A DNA stretch of 53,422 bases. It comes from CAZFPA01 sp964520975. GTDB taxonomy: Bacteria; Bacillota; Negativicutes; Selenomonadales; Selenomonadaceae. The notes beneath the pieces were generated by a model. The model ran no database searches, was not told the DNA's origin, and was given only the letters and a program-made list of their open reading frames with translations. Positions 33,102-41,368 of the stretch are shown one piece after another; the stretch's first letter is position 1, and the number at the start of each line of letters is the position of its first letter. The stretch spans positions 1-53,422 of the forward strand of contig CAZFPA010000010.1 in the NCBI GenBank assembly GCA_964520975.1, read 5' to 3'. Made by a program: the position numbers and the translations under genes.

Positions 33102-34301
33102 ATGGGAAAAGCTTTAATCATTGGCTGCGGCGGTGTAGCCAGCGTAGCCATTCACAAATGCTGCCAGAACAGCGAGGTATTTGAGGAAATCTGCATCGCA
33201 AGCCGTACGAAGAGCAAATGCGATGCACTTAAGGCCAAGCTCGATGGCGGACGGACGAAGATCACGACCGCGCAGGTAGACGCCAATGATGTCGCCGCGC
33301 TCGTTGTACTGATTGAAAAGGAAAAACCGGATGTTGTGCTGAATCTTGCTTTGCCGTATCAGGATCTTACCATCATGGATGCCTGCCTGGCGACGAAGAC
33401 CAGCTATGTAGATACCGCTAATTACGAGCCGGAGGATACGGCGAAATTCGAATACAAATGGCAGTGGGCCTATCGGGAGCGCTTCGAAAAGGCTGGAATC
33501 ACCGCGCTGCTGGGCAGCGGCTTTGATCCGGGCGTGACGGGCGTATTCAGCGCCTATGCGCTCAAGCATCACTTTGATGAGATCAATTACATTGATATCC
33601 TGGACTGCAATGCTGGTGATCATGGCTATCCGTTTGCTACGAACTTCAATCCGGAGATCAATATCCGTGAGGTTTCGGCTAAGGGGAGCTACTGGGAAAA
33701 TGGTAAATGGATCGAGACGGAGCCTATGGAGATCAAACGTGTCTACAATTTCCCGGAGGTAGGGGAAAAGGACATGTATCTGCTGCATCATGAAGAACTG
33801 GAGTCACTGGGGCTCAATATGCCGGGCATCCGGCGCATCCGTTTCTTCATGACCTTTGGACAGAGCTATCTCACGCATCTGAAGTGCCTGGAAAACGTGG
33901 GCATGACTTCGATTGAACCCATCGATTTTGAGGGAAAGAAAATCGTGCCGCTGCAGTTCCTGAAGGCAGTATTGCCGGATCCGGCCAGCCTTGGTCCGCG
34001 GACGAAGGGCAAGACAAACATCGGCTGTATCTTCCAGGGGAAAAAGGACGGCAAGGATAAGACTTATTATATCTACAATGTCTGCGATCATGAGGAATGC
34101 TACAAGGAGGTTGGTTCGCAGGCTGTTTCCTATACGACGGGCGTTCCGGCTATGATTGGCGCGATGCTGGTTATGACGGGAAAATGGAACAAGCCGGGTG
34201 TGCATAACATCGAGGAATTTGATCCGGATCCGTTCATGGAGGCACTGAATCGCTGGGGCCTGCCCTGGCAGGAGAGCTTCACACCGGAGCTCGTAGACTG
34301 A
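33102..34301 (+). CDS. Carboxynorspermidine/carboxyspermidine dehydrogenase (saccharopine dehydrogenase family)
   Basis: A 399-residue NAD(P)-dependent enzyme that joins aspartate semialdehyde to a diamine (putrescine to carboxyspermidine, or diaminopropane to carboxynorspermidine). The N-terminal Rossmann motif is IIGCGGVASVAIHKC. The family segments NLALPYQDLTIMDACLATKTSYVDTANYEP and LLGSGFDPGVTGVFSAYALKHHFDEI are present. CAGGAGGAATAAAGG precedes the ATG. The stop overlaps nspC by one base, so the two-step route is clearly a unit. Confidence 0.92.
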   Translation: MGKALIIGCGGVASVAIHKCCQNSEVFEEICIASRTKSKCDALKAKLDGGRTKITTAQVDANDVAALVVLIEKEKPDVVLNLALPYQDLTIMDACLATKTSYVDTANYEPEDTAKFEYKWQWAYRERFEKAGITALLGSGFDPGVTGVFSAYALKHHFDEINYIDILDCNAGDHGYPFATNFNPEINIREVSAKGSYWENGKWIETEPMEIKRVYNFPEVGEKDMYLLHHEELESLGLNMPGIRRIRFFMTFGQSYLTHLKCLENVGMTSIEPIDFEGKKIVPLQFLKAVLPDPASLGPRTKGKTNIGCIFQGKKDGKDKTYYIYNVCDHEECYKEVGSQAVSYTTGVPAMIGAMLVMTGKWNKPGVHNIEEFDPDPFMEALNRWGLPWQESFTPELVD

Positions 34302-35449
34302 TGCTGCGCACGGACGGCCTGGAGCCGGTGTGGCAGGCTGTACCGACGCCTGCCTATGTGGTCGACGAGTCGCTGCTGCGCAGGAATCTCACAATACTGG
34401 CTGATCTGCAGCGGGAGACCGGCTGCCATGTATTGCTGGCTCAAAAGGCCTTTTCCATGTATCATTTTTACCCGCTCATCGGCAGCTACCTGTCCGGTGC
34501 TACGGCCAGCGGTCTCTATGAGGCCCGGTTGGCTCACGAGGAGATGCCCGGGCGGGAAAACCATATTTTTTCTCCCGCGTATCGGGCGGAGGAATTCCCG
34601 GAAATTCTGCGGATCTGCGATCATATCGTGTTTAATTCCTTTGCACAATGGAAGCGGTTTGGGCCCGCGGCGCTGGCGGCAGGACGTGAATGCGGCCTGC
34701 GCATCAATCCGGAGCATTCTACGCAGGAGCATGCGATCTATGATCCCTGCTCACCGGATTCCCGGCTGGGCATCCGGCTGTCTGAATTCGAGCCGGAACA
34801 ACTGGAAGGCATCAGCGGACTGCATTTCCATACGCTCTGTGAGCAGGATGCTGATGCGTTGGCGGAAACGCTGGCGGCGGTAGAGGAAAAGTTCGGCGGC
34901 TATCTGCCAAAGCTGAAATGGATCAATTTCGGCGGGGGACACCATATCACGCGGGAGGGCTATGATCTGGAGCTGCTGAAACGCTGCATCCGGCGCATGC
35001 AGGAGCGCTACGGACTTATGGTGTACATCGAGCCGGGCGAGGCCGTGGCGCTGCAGACGGGCTTTCTGGTGGCAACGGTGCTGGAAATCCTGTCGCGGGA
35101 TCCGGCTATTGCCATCCTGGATACCTCGGCAGCCTGTCACATGCCGGATGTCATTGAGATGCCCTACCGGCCACCGGTCATCGGGGCGGGGGAAGCCGGG
35201 GAGAAGGCCTGCACCTATCGTCTGGCCGGGCCGACCTGCCTGGCCGGGGACACCATTGGCACCTACTCCTTTGCGCAGTCTCTGCAGGTAGGGGATCGGG
35301 TCGTCTTTGGCGATATGGCAATCTATTCCATGGTGAAGAACAATACCTTCAATGGTATGGCTCTGCCATCCATTGTGGCCGTGGACGCTCAGCATAACTG
35401 GGAGGTTGTGCGCCAGTTCGGGTATGATGATTTTAAGATGCGGCTTTGA
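34301..35449 (+). CDS. nspC: Carboxynorspermidine/carboxyspermidine decarboxylase
   Basis: PLP-dependent alanine-racemase-fold decarboxylase (382 residues) that turns carboxyspermidine into spermidine, or carboxynorspermidine into norspermidine. The PLP lysine is near the N-terminus in LLAQKAFSMYHFYP. GLHFHTLCEQDADALAETL and INFGGGHHITREGYD are active-site segments, and ACHMPDVIEMPYRPP with GPTCLAGDTIGTYSF lies near the C-terminus. Its ATG overlaps the dehydrogenase stop (TGATG). It is the last gene of the operon, followed by a strong bidirectional terminator. Confidence 0.94.
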   Translation: MLRTDGLEPVWQAVPTPAYVVDESLLRRNLTILADLQRETGCHVLLAQKAFSMYHFYPLIGSYLSGATASGLYEARLAHEEMPGRENHIFSPAYRAEEFPEILRICDHIVFNSFAQWKRFGPAALAAGRECGLRINPEHSTQEHAIYDPCSPDSRLGIRLSEFEPEQLEGISGLHFHTLCEQDADALAETLAAVEEKFGGYLPKLKWINFGGGHHITREGYDLELLKRCIRRMQERYGLMVYIEPGEAVALQTGFLVATVLEILSRDPAIAILDTSAACHMPDVIEMPYRPPVIGAGEAGEKACTYRLAGPTCLAGDTIGTYSFAQSLQVGDRVVFGDMAIYSMVKNNTFNGMALPSIVAVDAQHNWEVVRQFGYDDFKMRL

Positions 35450-35454
35450 GGCCG

Positions 35455-35497
35455 AAAAAAGCACTTGTCAGCTTTTGTACTGACAAGTGCTTTTTTT
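35455..35497. terminator. Bidirectional terminator between nspC and the FadR-type regulator
   Basis: GCACTTGTCAG at 35461-35471 and CTGACAAGTGC at 35480-35490 form a perfect 11-bp stem, flanked by AAAAAA and TTTTTTT. It serves the convergent genes on both sides. Confidence 0.93.
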
Positions 35498-35510
35498 ATG
35501 GGAATAGGGC

Positions 35511-36224
35511 CTATTCTGCCTGCTGCAGTGACGGATGTTCTTCAATCTGCTGCAATACGAACTCCCGCAGCAGATTCAGATGCATGTGCATCTCGTAGCT
35601 GGCATTGCTGACATTTCCGTTCAGGATTGCCTGCGCGATGCGGCGATGATAGAAAATTGTATTGTTTTCGCGCTGGCGGTCAAGGGTGATTGCTATGTTA
35701 CGCGAGACGGAGGAATTCAGTATGCAGTACAGGTGGGAAATGACCTGATTGCCGCTGGCCTCGGCAATGAGTTCATGGAAGCGGGCATCGGCCTCGGCAT
35801 AAGGTTTTCCGGCCCGGATGCACGCCTCCATGTGCGCAGTCTGTTCCTGGATGGCCTTTTTCTGCCGGTGGCTTGCGTTGGCCGCGGCCAGCATTGCGGT
35901 GTGTGGCTCGAGCAGCAGGCGCACATCAAGCATATCCAGTGCCAGCCGGTGATCGTCATAGATGAATTTGAGGCCTAACGGATCCTCAGGGATGCCCGTA
36001 TGGTTCGATATGAAAGTGCCGGAGCCCTGGCGGATTTCGAGGATATTGCGGGCTGCCAGCCGTTTGAAGGCCTCTCGCAATGTGCTGCGGCTCACTGCGA
36101 GACGGGAGAGGAAATCGGCCTCGGTCGGCAGGCGGTCTCCAGGCTGCAGCTTATTTTCAATGATGAACTGTGTGATTTTATCGGAGGTTTGTTCTACCAG
36201 AGTAAGATTGCGTTTTTCCGTCAT
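35511..36224 (-). CDS. FadR-subfamily GntR transcriptional regulator
   Basis: A 237-residue repressor-type protein. The N-terminal winged helix-turn-helix (residues 5-75) has LQPGDRLPTEADFLSRLAVSRSTLREAFKRLAARNILEIRQGSGTFIS. The C-terminal FCD domain contains the metal-binding pattern: D in DARFHELIAEASGN and His residues further on. The minus-strand start is taken at 36224 because AAAGGA lies eight bases before it; the frame is open to 36263. It is divergent from ldhG-ldhH, so it is probably the lactate-responsive regulator of that operon. Confidence 0.9.
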   Translation of the reverse strand: MTEKRNLTLVEQTSDKITQFIIENKLQPGDRLPTEADFLSRLAVSRSTLREAFKRLAARNILEIRQGSGTFISNHTGIPEDPLGLKFIYDDHRLALDMLDVRLLLEPHTAMLAAANASHRQKKAIQEQTAHMEACIRAGKPYAEADARFHELIAEASGNQVISHLYCILNSSVSRNIAITLDRQRENNTIFYHRRIAQAILNGNVSNASYEMHMHLNLLREFVLQQIEEHPSLQQAE

Positions 36225-36300
36225 GGGAAGCATCCTTTCTGCGTGCGGGTAAAGAAAATCCAAAAAGCAAACCTGCTTGGCATTTCTTCATGTTTTTTTT

Positions 36301-36329
36301 ATTATATCCTTTTTTGGAGGATGGGTAAA
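36301..36329 (-). promoter_or_regulatory. Promoter of the FadR-type regulator
   Basis: On the minus strand, TTTACC (36329-36324) and TATAAT (36306-36301) are separated by 17 bases, upstream of the coding start at 36224. Confidence 0.65.
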
Positions 36330-36656
36330 TGAGGAAATGGAATTTTCAGTCTAAATAAGGATAAACGTATGATGAATAAATAGGGAAATTTTAGGTTCTT
36401 GAGGAAAAAGAAAACGATCGTGCAAAATGACCGAAATATCGTTCTGAAAGACTGTTCTGAAAAGCAGCGAATAGGGAAATGAAAAAATTCTTCATACCAT
36501 TTATTTATGCGTTTTATCCATCTCGTTTATGGTTGCTGACTGTGACGGCAAACACTTGTCAGACGGGGGCTTTTCCTACTTTTGCACCGGAAAGGACAGC
36601 TCGTGGATGGTTTATGGCTCTATAAACAGAGACTATATATAGGCAATCTGCCAAGA
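36330..36656. other. AT-rich divergent intergenic region with short direct repeats
   Basis: No gene is seen. AATAGGGAAAT occurs at 36379-36389 and 36470-36480, and GTTCTGAAA at 36441-36449 and 36454-36462. A GATGAAT half-site at 36371-36377 matches one arm of the operator-like repeat near ldhG. These may be protein-binding sites, but that is not shown. Confidence 0.4.
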
Positions 36657-36685
36657 TTGACATTTCTGACAGTTCACAATACAAT
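36657..36685 (+). promoter_or_regulatory. Near-consensus promoter of ldhG-ldhH
   Basis: A perfect TTGACA at 36657-36662 and TACAAT at 36680-36685 with a 17-base spacer. The expected start of transcription is near 36692. Confidence 0.85.
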
Positions 36686-36696
36686 TATTAATAATA

Positions 36697-36713
36697 AATT
36701 CATCTGATGAATT
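36697..36713. promoter_or_regulatory. Operator-like inverted repeat at the ldhG start of transcription
   Basis: AATTCATC and GATGAATT form a perfect inverted repeat with 8-base arms around a single T. It sits just after the -10 box of the ldhG promoter, where bound repressor would block initiation or clearance. The divergent FadR-type protein is the obvious candidate ligand. Confidence 0.6.
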
Positions 36714-36734
36714 AACGGCAGGAGGGCTTAAAAT

Positions 36735-37355
36735 ATGGAAAGAGTATGCCGGAATTGGGCAGAAGAAGCCTTTGATGATACACTTGTACAGGAGACCTAT
36801 TGGGAAGAGTTTGTACGCAATGCCACAGCGGCTTCGGCGGAAATCCATCGCGTAAGGGATTATGCCGCAGCCGGGGAAATCGTGCTGACACTGTGTCGTG
36901 AGCTGCAGGCCCGAAAAATCGTTGCTGTTGGCGCGCAGGAGTCTGCAGCAGTGGCGGCGGTATACACGGCGCTGGAGACGGCGGGCTGTGAAGTCTATAC
37001 GGATAAATTCGCGATTGCGGAACAGGCACCGACGGCGGATGTTGGCATATCGACCGCGGAGTTTGGCGTCGGAGAGACAGGCAGTGTCTGCATTGACGCG
37101 TATTCCTATGAAGCGCGGGTGGTCGGCATGCTGCCGCCGGTGCATATCGTATTTTTGCCGGCCTGGGCTATGGTGCGGGATGTCACCACGGCGTTCCAGG
37201 TGATTTCGCGGGTGTTTCAGCGCGGCTATGCAGGCTTCATCACGGGGCCAAGCCGGACCGCTGATATTGAGCGCGTGCTGACACTGGGCTGTCATGGTCC
37301 GTCGCGCTTCATCATCATCGCTGTCGAGGAACGCTGCAAGGGAGGGGAATCCTGA
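36735..37355 (+). CDS. ldhG: LUD-domain protein, lactate dehydrogenase small subunit LdhG
   Basis: A 206-residue LUD (lactate utilisation, formerly DUF162) protein. Motifs include KIVAVGAQESAAVAAVYTAL, GISTAEFGVGETGSVCID and the C-terminal GPSRTADIERVLTLGCHGP, the usual LutC/LdhG ending. It pairs with the iron-sulfur LdhH encoded next. In Desulfovibrio-type operons this pair forms a membrane-associated, quinone-linked L-lactate dehydrogenase. GGAGGG lies eight bases before ATG 36735. The stop overlaps ldhH by one base. Confidence 0.88.
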   Translation: MERVCRNWAEEAFDDTLVQETYWEEFVRNATAASAEIHRVRDYAAAGEIVLTLCRELQARKIVAVGAQESAAVAAVYTALETAGCEVYTDKFAIAEQAPTADVGISTAEFGVGETGSVCIDAYSYEARVVGMLPPVHIVFLPAWAMVRDVTTAFQVISRVFQRGYAGFITGPSRTADIERVLTLGCHGPSRFIIIAVEERCKGGES

Positions 37356-39550
37356 TGCCGGAGACTGTCAATCATCGTAACATCAAAAAGGAAATCCAGG
37401 AGAAGCTGCAGGACGGAATCATGCGGGATGCGTTGTCGCGTTTTGCCGATCAGTATCCCGACGCGCGGCTCCACGCCTATGAGAATGTCGAGAGCATTGA
37501 GGAGCTCCGCGATTCCCTGAGCCAGATGAAAAAGGAGACCGTCGCGCATATCGAAGAGGTAGCGGATCAGTTTGAGCAGCAGGCACGGGCTCGCGGCGTT
37601 GAATTTTATCGGGCAGCGGATGGCGACGATCTCAAGCGCTTTCTGCTGCAGATCTGTCGGGAGAACGATGTGCACCGCATCGTGAAATCGAAGTCCATGG
37701 CGACGGAGGAGATCCATCTGAACAAGACCCTGGAGGAAAATGGCCTGCATGTAAGAGAAACCGACCTGGGGGAATGGATGCTTTCTGTAGCAGGCCAGCG
37801 TCCGTCGCACATGGTCCTGCCGGCAATCCATCTGGATCGGCACCAGTGTGCGAAGTTCTTTTCCGATGAGCTGCAGCGTGAAATTCCCAGCGATATTTCC
37901 TACATGATACAGACAGCCCGTCAGGTGCTGCGTGAGGAATTCCTGTCCGCCGATATGGGCATTACCGGAGCTAATTTCGGCATTGCGGAAAACGGAGCCA
38001 TCGGGCTGGTGACAAATGAGGGGAATGCGCGGCTCGTTACGACCTTGCCGCGTATCCATGTGGTGATTCTCGGCTATGAGAAGCTCGTGCCGAAGATCAC
38101 GGATGCCGCCAAGATTTTGCGGCTGCTGCCGCGCAATGGTACCTGTCAGCGCATGACGAGCTATATGACGATGGTGGACGGTCCTACACCGGTCATTCAC
38201 AAAAAAGACGGTGCATATGTCGAGGAAATGCGCAAGGTATATTATATCCTGCTGGATAATGGGCGCCTGAAGGCCGCGCATCATCCGCGGCTGAAGTCCG
38301 TATACCAGTGCGTGCGCTGTGCGTCCTGCCTGAATGTCTGCCCGATCTGGACGCTGGTGGGCGGCCATGTCTATGGGCATGTCTACTCCGGCGGCATCGG
38401 TGCAATCCTTACGGGTATCCTGGGCGGCGGTATGGATAATTTTTCTAAATTCAGTGACTTGTGCATCGGCTGCCGTAAGTGTACGACCATCTGTCCGGGG
38501 AAGATTCCTATTCCGGATCTCATCCAGGAGCTTCGTGAAAGCTATACGGCAGAGCATGGTCTTTCCCTGCCGGACCGGGCGGTATTCCAGAATATCCTGG
38601 CGAATCGCAAGGTGTTCCATACCCTGCTGCGCATTGCCTCAGCCGCGCAGAAGCCCGTGGCATCGGGAGGCTTCATCCGCCATCTGCCGCTCTTCTTTGC
38701 GGGGATGACAAAGGGGAGAAGCCTGCCGGCCATTGCGGAGCGGCCGCTGCGGGATCGTACTGCGGAACTCCTGGCGGGCAATCCTGCGCAGCCGATACAG
38801 AAAGCCGCTTTCTTCAGTGGCTGCAACATTGACTTCATCTTTCCTGACACGGGCAGCTCCGTATTTCGGGTGCTGCAGGATCTTTCCATTGAGGTCTGCT
38901 ATCCGCAGGCGCAAAGCTGTTGCGGCAAGCCGGTTCTCGGTATGGGAGACAGGGAGACCGCCAAAAAGATGGCGAAGCAGAATATCGAGGCCTTTGCGGC
39001 CAGCGGAGCGGACATCATTGTCTGTGCCTGTCCGACCTGTGCGGAAATGCTGCAGGAAACTTATCCGGAGCTCTTGGCGGATGAGCCGGAATGGCAGGCC
39101 AGGGCCCGGGACTTTGCGGGCCGGGTGCGGGAATTTACGAGTCTCGCGGCGGCTGCCTATCGGGCGGCCGGGCGTCTGCAGCCGCAGCAGGGTGGTCCAC
39201 GGGTGACCTATCATGATTCCTGTCATTTGAAACGCGGTCTCGGCATCGCTGATGAACCGCGGGCACTCTTGCAGGCCGCGGGCTGTACGCTGGTGGAGAT
39301 GAAGGATAGCGATAAATGCTGTGGAATGGCGGGAGCCTTTGGTGTGAAATACAGTGAGATCTCGCTGCCTATGCTGCAGGAAAAACTGGAGCATATTGCC
39401 GCTGCACAGGCCGATATAGTAGCGGCGGCCTGTCCTGCCTGCATGATGCAGCTGCGCGGCGGCATGGATCAGAGCACGGAGGGCATTCCTGTCCGCCATG
39501 TTGCTGACATCCTGGCGGAGCATCTGCCGCCGCGGCCGCAGAACGTCTGA
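37355..39550 (+). CDS. ldhH: LdhH-type lactate dehydrogenase large subunit (LutB-LutA fusion)
   Basis: A 731-residue iron-sulfur protein. Residues 1-300 are LutB-like (LUD domain, GANFGIAENGAIGLVTNEGN). Two 4Fe-4S ferredoxin clusters follow: CVRCASCLNVCP (C319, 322, 325, 329) and CIGCRKCTTICP (C370, 373, 376, 380). The C-terminal about 250 residues are LutA-like, with two cysteine-rich CCG modules (SGCNID, SCCGKP; then DSCHLKRG, KCCGMAG). Functionally this merges the LutA and LutB subunits found separately in Bacillus. Overlap with ldhG (TGATG) indicates coupling. No lactate permease is in the window. Confidence 0.92.
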   Translation: MPETVNHRNIKKEIQEKLQDGIMRDALSRFADQYPDARLHAYENVESIEELRDSLSQMKKETVAHIEEVADQFEQQARARGVEFYRAADGDDLKRFLLQICRENDVHRIVKSKSMATEEIHLNKTLEENGLHVRETDLGEWMLSVAGQRPSHMVLPAIHLDRHQCAKFFSDELQREIPSDISYMIQTARQVLREEFLSADMGITGANFGIAENGAIGLVTNEGNARLVTTLPRIHVVILGYEKLVPKITDAAKILRLLPRNGTCQRMTSYMTMVDGPTPVIHKKDGAYVEEMRKVYYILLDNGRLKAAHHPRLKSVYQCVRCASCLNVCPIWTLVGGHVYGHVYSGGIGAILTGILGGGMDNFSKFSDLCIGCRKCTTICPGKIPIPDLIQELRESYTAEHGLSLPDRAVFQNILANRKVFHTLLRIASAAQKPVASGGFIRHLPLFFAGMTKGRSLPAIAERPLRDRTAELLAGNPAQPIQKAAFFSGCNIDFIFPDTGSSVFRVLQDLSIEVCYPQAQSCCGKPVLGMGDRETAKKMAKQNIEAFAASGADIIVCACPTCAEMLQETYPELLADEPEWQARARDFAGRVREFTSLAAAAYRAAGRLQPQQGGPRVTYHDSCHLKRGLGIADEPRALLQAAGCTLVEMKDSDKCCGMAGAFGVKYSEISLPMLQEKLEHIAAAQADIVAAACPACMMQLRGGMDQSTEGIPVRHVADILAEHLPPRPQNV

Positions 39551-39610
39551 CTGTCCTGCGTGCCGTATTGAAATACGTTGTTTTGGGGAGCCGTTCTGTA
39601 TCTGCTGGAT

Positions 39611-39637
39611 AGCCGATGCGGAGCGGCTTTGTTTTTT
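39611..39637 (+). terminator. Intrinsic terminator after ldhH
   Basis: AGCCG at 39611-39615 pairs with CGGCT at 39624-39628, followed by TTGTTTTTT. A weaker CGTAT/ATACG hairpin lies at 39564-39577. Confidence 0.6.
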
Positions 39638-39678
39638 GGCTGGCCGGCGTGTAAAAGGATGATGGAAACCACATTCTA

Positions 39679-39687
39679 TGCTATAAT
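39679..39687 (+). promoter_or_regulatory. Extended -10 promoter before the 506-residue unknown gene
   Basis: TGCTATAAT is an extended -10 element (TGn-TATAAT). No good -35 box is visible 17 bases upstream. The rest of 39551-39832 holds no gene. Confidence 0.5.
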
Positions 39688-39832
39688 AAAAGTATTATGA
39701 TGCCGGATTATCGGGCTTAATTTCATGAAATGCGTGGCGGTCAGAAGAGCCGCCGCTTTACGGAAACGTCAAGATGCTGGTTTGCCTTTGCAAAACCTTG
39801 AACAATGACGTTATAAGGAGCTACTGGGGATT

Positions 39833-41353
39833 ATGGATAATGTATATGGAGAAGTTGCAGCTTTTTATGCTAAAAATACCGATGCAGAAGATAGTATGCC
39901 GCGTGAACTGATTGAAAAATACCTGCGCAAATGTGCGTGGAGCGGAACCGCCGATAAGGAACTCAAGGCCATCTGGCAGGTTTTGGTCTGTGTTTTGACC
40001 TATCTGGATGAAAATGAGATATTTTCGCTGGAGTTTTTGAATATATACGACTATCAGGAAATGCTGTATGACGGGAAATATCAGCCCCGGAAAGAGCTCA
40101 TTACCGAGGAGGCGGTGAAGGGGTTCTTTGCCTACCTGCGGCCCTTTTACAGCTATCTGCAGGCTAATGGCTATGGGGACTATATCGAGGTGCTCGAACG
40201 GGCGCAGGCCTCTTTTTACGATGAGGGGGAGTTCGTCGGACCGGAAACGGATGGTCACGATGAGTTCTATCGGGACCTGGTGCATCTTGACAACCTGTCC
40301 TTTGAGGATGCCGAGCGACTGAACGGCATGCTGGAAAAGCTGCTGAATCATGTGGGGGAATATTATCGCCAGCCGGAATTCGTGACAGATCTGACACGGG
40401 CGCTCACGCTGTACAGCGGGCCGTTTGAGATCAGCGATGAGGATACCAAGGAAAATGAGGAATTCTGGTTTTCCTTTTGGGATTATTTCTTTTTTGATTA
40501 TCATCTGCTGCGGACGGATCTGACGCCGCTGCAGTATTATTTCGAGCAGGAAAAGGATAAGCTGCAGGCGAGTGAGCGCTATATCCTGCGGGACCTGCTG
40601 AAAGCAAAGTTCACGGTGTTTTCCATTGATTTTGCTGAGGATGAGTTCGTGCAGTGCACGAATCTTTTTACGGGTGAGAAGATTGACCTTCCCATTCCGG
40701 ATTATGGCATGACGGATTACAGCAGGATGCTGCTCTTTGGGCATCTGCATCTGCATGGGGTCATGATGCTGAACTATATCACCTCGGTGTCGGCCAGCGA
40801 GAAGCTGCGCAAGCGCATCAAGGAAGAGGTGCTTCGGCAGTATGAAATCTTCCGCTGTCAGGAACCGAATGCAGGACTCGGTGATTTTTTCCGCCGGCAT
40901 GCTGCCGCGGTGCGTCATACCATCAATATCCTTGCCAGCTATGCCCAGCTCAAGGTCGTTTCCGCACGGCCGCAGCGGGCTGTGGTGGAGCGGCATGCCT
41001 GCCGCCTTGCACCGGCGGACAAGGAAGCTTTTTTGAAAGCCGCGCGTATTCTTGGCATCAGCCTTTACAGCCAGAAGCTTGCGCTGTGGCTGTATGAGGA
41101 TGCGCTGTCCCTGCCGGAGCTGGTCGATTACAGCACGCAGCCGGCGGAAATCCTCACGGCCGTATTCATCCTGTTCATGAATGTCAATGGTATGGAATTC
41201 ATGGACCCGGCCGCCATCATGAAAAATCTGGGGGCGGATGAAGAGACGACCTTCAAGCTGGTGGAAATTATCTATGAAGGCGTTGGCTGCGATCCCTTCG
41301 ATCCGCGTTACCTGGCGGAGGAAGGCTTTGTACAGGGACTCTATACAGTATAA
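39833..41353 (+). CDS. Protein of unknown function, 506 residues
   Basis: Not recognised. It is an acidic, helix-rich cytoplasmic protein without a signal peptide or membrane segments, and very rich in aromatic residues (FWFSFWDYFFFDYHLL near residue 215). Features include two helical repeats rich in Glu and Leu, a HLHLHGVMMLN segment near residue 305, and a C-terminal region with TAVFILFMNVNG and KNLGADEETTFKLVEIIYE. No nucleotide or metal motif is clear. AAGGAG and GGGGA precede ATG 39833. The codon pattern is normal for this chromosome. It is followed 15 bases later by a zinc-ribbon membrane protein, so the two are probably an operon. The opposite-strand frame over the same region is judged a shadow. 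Confidence 0.8.
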   Translation: MDNVYGEVAAFYAKNTDAEDSMPRELIEKYLRKCAWSGTADKELKAIWQVLVCVLTYLDENEIFSLEFLNIYDYQEMLYDGKYQPRKELITEEAVKGFFAYLRPFYSYLQANGYGDYIEVLERAQASFYDEGEFVGPETDGHDEFYRDLVHLDNLSFEDAERLNGMLEKLLNHVGEYYRQPEFVTDLTRALTLYSGPFEISDEDTKENEEFWFSFWDYFFFDYHLLRTDLTPLQYYFEQEKDKLQASERYILRDLLKAKFTVFSIDFAEDEFVQCTNLFTGEKIDLPIPDYGMTDYSRMLLFGHLHLHGVMMLNYITSVSASEKLRKRIKEEVLRQYEIFRCQEPNAGLGDFFRRHAAAVRHTINILASYAQLKVVSARPQRAVVERHACRLAPADKEAFLKAARILGISLYSQKLALWLYEDALSLPELVDYSTQPAEILTAVFILFMNVNGMEFMDPAAIMKNLGADEETTFKLVEIIYEGVGCDPFDPRYLAEEGFVQGLYTV

Positions 41354-41368
41354 GGGAGGCGATGGAGC

